From contig CAMNHT010000087.1 in the NCBI GenBank assembly GCA_946539625.1, forward strand, positions 1-6,095: a DNA stretch of 6,095 nucleotides. The letters run 5' to 3'. The notes beneath the pieces are model-generated. The model saw only the letters and a list, made by a program, of their open reading frames with translations, did no database searches and was not told the DNA's origin. The translations under genes and the position numbers were made by a program. This DNA comes from an uncultured Clostridia bacterium. GTDB taxonomy: Bacteria > Bacillota_A > Clostridia > Christensenellales > CAG-138. Shown here piece after piece: positions 4,664 to 6,095 of the stretch. Every line of letters starts with the position of its first letter. The stretch's first letter is position 1.

Positions 4664-6095
4664 TCAAAGCTTTTCAACCGAAAGCGTGATCGCGTTTCCG
4701 TTCAGCTCCCAGTCCTTCGTGTAGCCGAAGACGCCTTTCTCGACGCGTTCCGCAAGCGTGTCCGCCATAACGCTCTCGGCATACTTTACAAGCACGCGCG
4801 CGGCCTCGCCGCCGTTTTCATAGCCGATGCGGATATGGTCGGCGACCTCAAAGCCCGCCTCCTTGCGCATGGTCTGAAGCTTGGAGACGAGTTCTCGCAT
4901 GAGCCCCTCCTCCTTGAGTTCCGGCGTCAGGTTCGTGTCGAGCACGACGGTCACGTTGCTGCCCTGTTCCGATACAAGCCCTTCCTTTTGCTGCGTACTG
5001 ACCAGCACGTCGTCCGGAGAAAGCACGACCTCGGTGCCGTCGATCTCGAACGTATAGTTCCCGCCCGCATGATGCGCGCGGACGATCGCGTCGCCGTTTT
5101 CATTGAGGTGCGCGGAGATCTTTCCCAAGAGCTTTCCGTAGCGCGGTCCGAGGGTACGAAGCTGCGGCTTCACCTTGTAGCTCATCAGTTCGTCGGCGTT
5201 CTCGATGAATGCGATCTCCTTGACGTTCAGCTCCTCGGTCACGATCCGTGCGGCGCGCTCGGAGAGCGTGACGCCCTGCACGTACATTTTCGCCAGCGGC
5301 TGACGGGTCTTCTGTCCCGCGCTGCTTCTTGCGCTTCTGCCGACCGTGACGATGTTCAATACCTTGCCCATCTCGTCTTCGAGCTCGGCGTCGACAAACG
5401 ATTCGTCCGCCGCCGGATAATCATTGAGATGCACGGAGATCGGCGCGGTCCCGTCGACCGAGCGCACGATGTTCTGATAGATCGCTTCCGTCATGAACGG
5501 GCAGAACGGCGCGGTAAGAAGCGTGACGGTCCTGAGAACGGTGTAGAGCGTCATGTACGCGGCTTCCTTGTCGTCCGTCATCTCTGCGCCCCAGTAGCGG
5601 TCGCGGCAGCGGCGCACATACCAGTTAGAAAGCTCATCCGCAAAGTCGATCAGCGCTCTGCCCGCCTCGGTGATACGGAACGCTTCGAGATTGCCGTCGA
5701 CGGTCTTCGTAAGCGTCTGCAGTCTTGAGAGGATCCATCGATCCATGAGAGAAAGATTCTCACGCTTCAGGCTGTGCTTGGTCGGATCGAAGCCGTCGAT
5801 GTCGGCATACAGCACATAGAACGCGTAGGTGTTCCAAAGCGTAGACATGAACTTCCGCTGATACTCGCTGACCGCCTCGCCCGAGAAGCGCGACGGGAGC
5901 CACGGCGCAGATGCCGTATAGAAATACCAGCGGACCGCGTCCGCACCCTGCTTATCCAATACGTCCGCAGGCGCAATGACGTTTCCGATATGCTTGGACA
6001 TCTTCTTGCCGTCCTTGTCGCACACGAGGCCGAGCACGACGCAGTTTTCGAACGGCGCCTTGTCGAAGAGACAGGTTGCGACCGCCATCAGCGTA
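4664..6095 (-). CDS. ileS: Isoleucyl-tRNA synthetase, C-terminal part (5' end outside the window), type 2-like
   Basis: Read leftward from 6095, this frame gives 476 codons and stops with TGA at 4666-4664. The enzyme charges tRNA-Ile in the cytoplasm. The first visible residues, TLMAVATCLFDKAPFENCVV, belong to the end of the catalytic core. GKKMSKHIGNV follows, a KMSKS-type ATP-binding loop whose last residue is His (complement of 5990-6004). WYFYTASAPWLPSRF and WNTYAFYVLYADIDGF continue the pattern. The anticodon-binding helical domain includes DRWILSRLQ and NWYVRRCRDRYW. The GRSARSSAGQKTRQPL segment and the C-terminal part that follows resemble the eukaryal-like type 2 IleRS found in many Clostridia, rather than the Bacillus/E. 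coli type with its zinc-binding tail. The HIGH motif and editing domain are not in the window. Its promoter is also outside. It converges on the operon at the shared terminator. Confidence 0.93.
   Translation of the reverse strand, partial: TLMAVATCLFDKAPFENCVVLGLVCDKDGKKMSKHIGNVIAPADVLDKQGADAVRWYFYTASAPWLPSRFSGEAVSEYQRKFMSTLWNTYAFYVLYADIDGFDPTKHSLKRENLSLMDRWILSRLQTLTKTVDGNLEAFRITEAGRALIDFADELSNWYVRRCRDRYWGAEMTDDKEAAYMTLYTVLRTVTLLTAPFCPFMTEAIYQNIVRSVDGTAPISVHLNDYPAADESFVDAELEDEMGKVLNIVTVGRSARSSAGQKTRQPLAKMYVQGVTLSERAARIVTEELNVKEIAFIENADELMSYKVKPQLRTLGPRYGKLLGKISAHLNENGDAIVRAHHAGGNYTFEIDGTEVVLSPDDVLVSTQQKEGLVSEQGSNVTVVLDTNLTPELKEEGLMRELVSKLQTMRKEAGFEVADHIRIGYENGGEAARVLVKYAESVMADTLAERVEKGVFGYTKDWELNGNAITLSVEKL

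Noticed and set aside
4652..5728. A 358-codon open frame on the plus strand, antisense to ileS
   Set aside because: It lies wholly inside the well-recognised ileS frame, has an Arg/Asp/Val-heavy composition typical of antisense reading of GC-rich codons, starts in the terminator region and shows no recognisable domain.

Overview
The window looks like chromosomal DNA of a moderately GC-rich, Gram-positive-type anaerobe of the Clostridia (Bacillota). The evidence is a tRNA-sensing T-box leader in front of a threonyl-tRNA synthetase, an isoleucyl-tRNA synthetase resembling the eukaryal-like type 2 form, a TIGR04076-type small protein, and an exported lipase-like protein of a kind known from Clostridia. 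Genus is not resolvable. There is no sign of phage, insertion sequence or CRISPR.

Layout: positions 1-275 (minus) hold the first 91 codons of thrS. Its regulated leader (about 300-498, minus) is a compact T-box riboswitch. It shows a closing Stem I helix, an ACC (Thr) specifier, a canonical antiterminator with a seven-base bulge, and a mutually exclusive terminator. The thrS promoter (505-532, minus) stands back to back with a strong promoter on the plus strand (566-594). That promoter is placed so that its transcript should begin at, or one base before, the ATG of the next gene, which predicts a leaderless mRNA.

Positions 602-4605 (plus) are a tight three-gene operon: a membrane-anchored polysaccharide deacetylase (NodB fold), a small TIGR04076-type protein, and a large (912 aa) exported and membrane-bound protein. 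I read the third protein as a fusion of an extracytoplasmic alpha/beta-hydrolase (lipase-like, Ser-Asp-His candidates visible) with a C-terminal multi-pass domain resembling YhhN/TMEM86 lysoplasmalogenases. The operon therefore looks devoted to the cell envelope: glycan deacetylation plus lipid or ester hydrolysis. A hairpin at 4620-4647 ends it and probably also ends the converging ileS.

Positions 4664-6095 (minus) are the C-terminal 476 codons of ileS, from just upstream of the KMSKS-type motif to the stop.

The most interesting item is the hydrolase-YhhN fusion. Anaerobic clostridia make plasmalogens, so a single protein that could deacylate a plasmalogen and then cleave the vinyl ether of the lysoplasmalogen is a testable, though unproven, idea. 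Second is the predicted leaderless start of the deacetylase gene.
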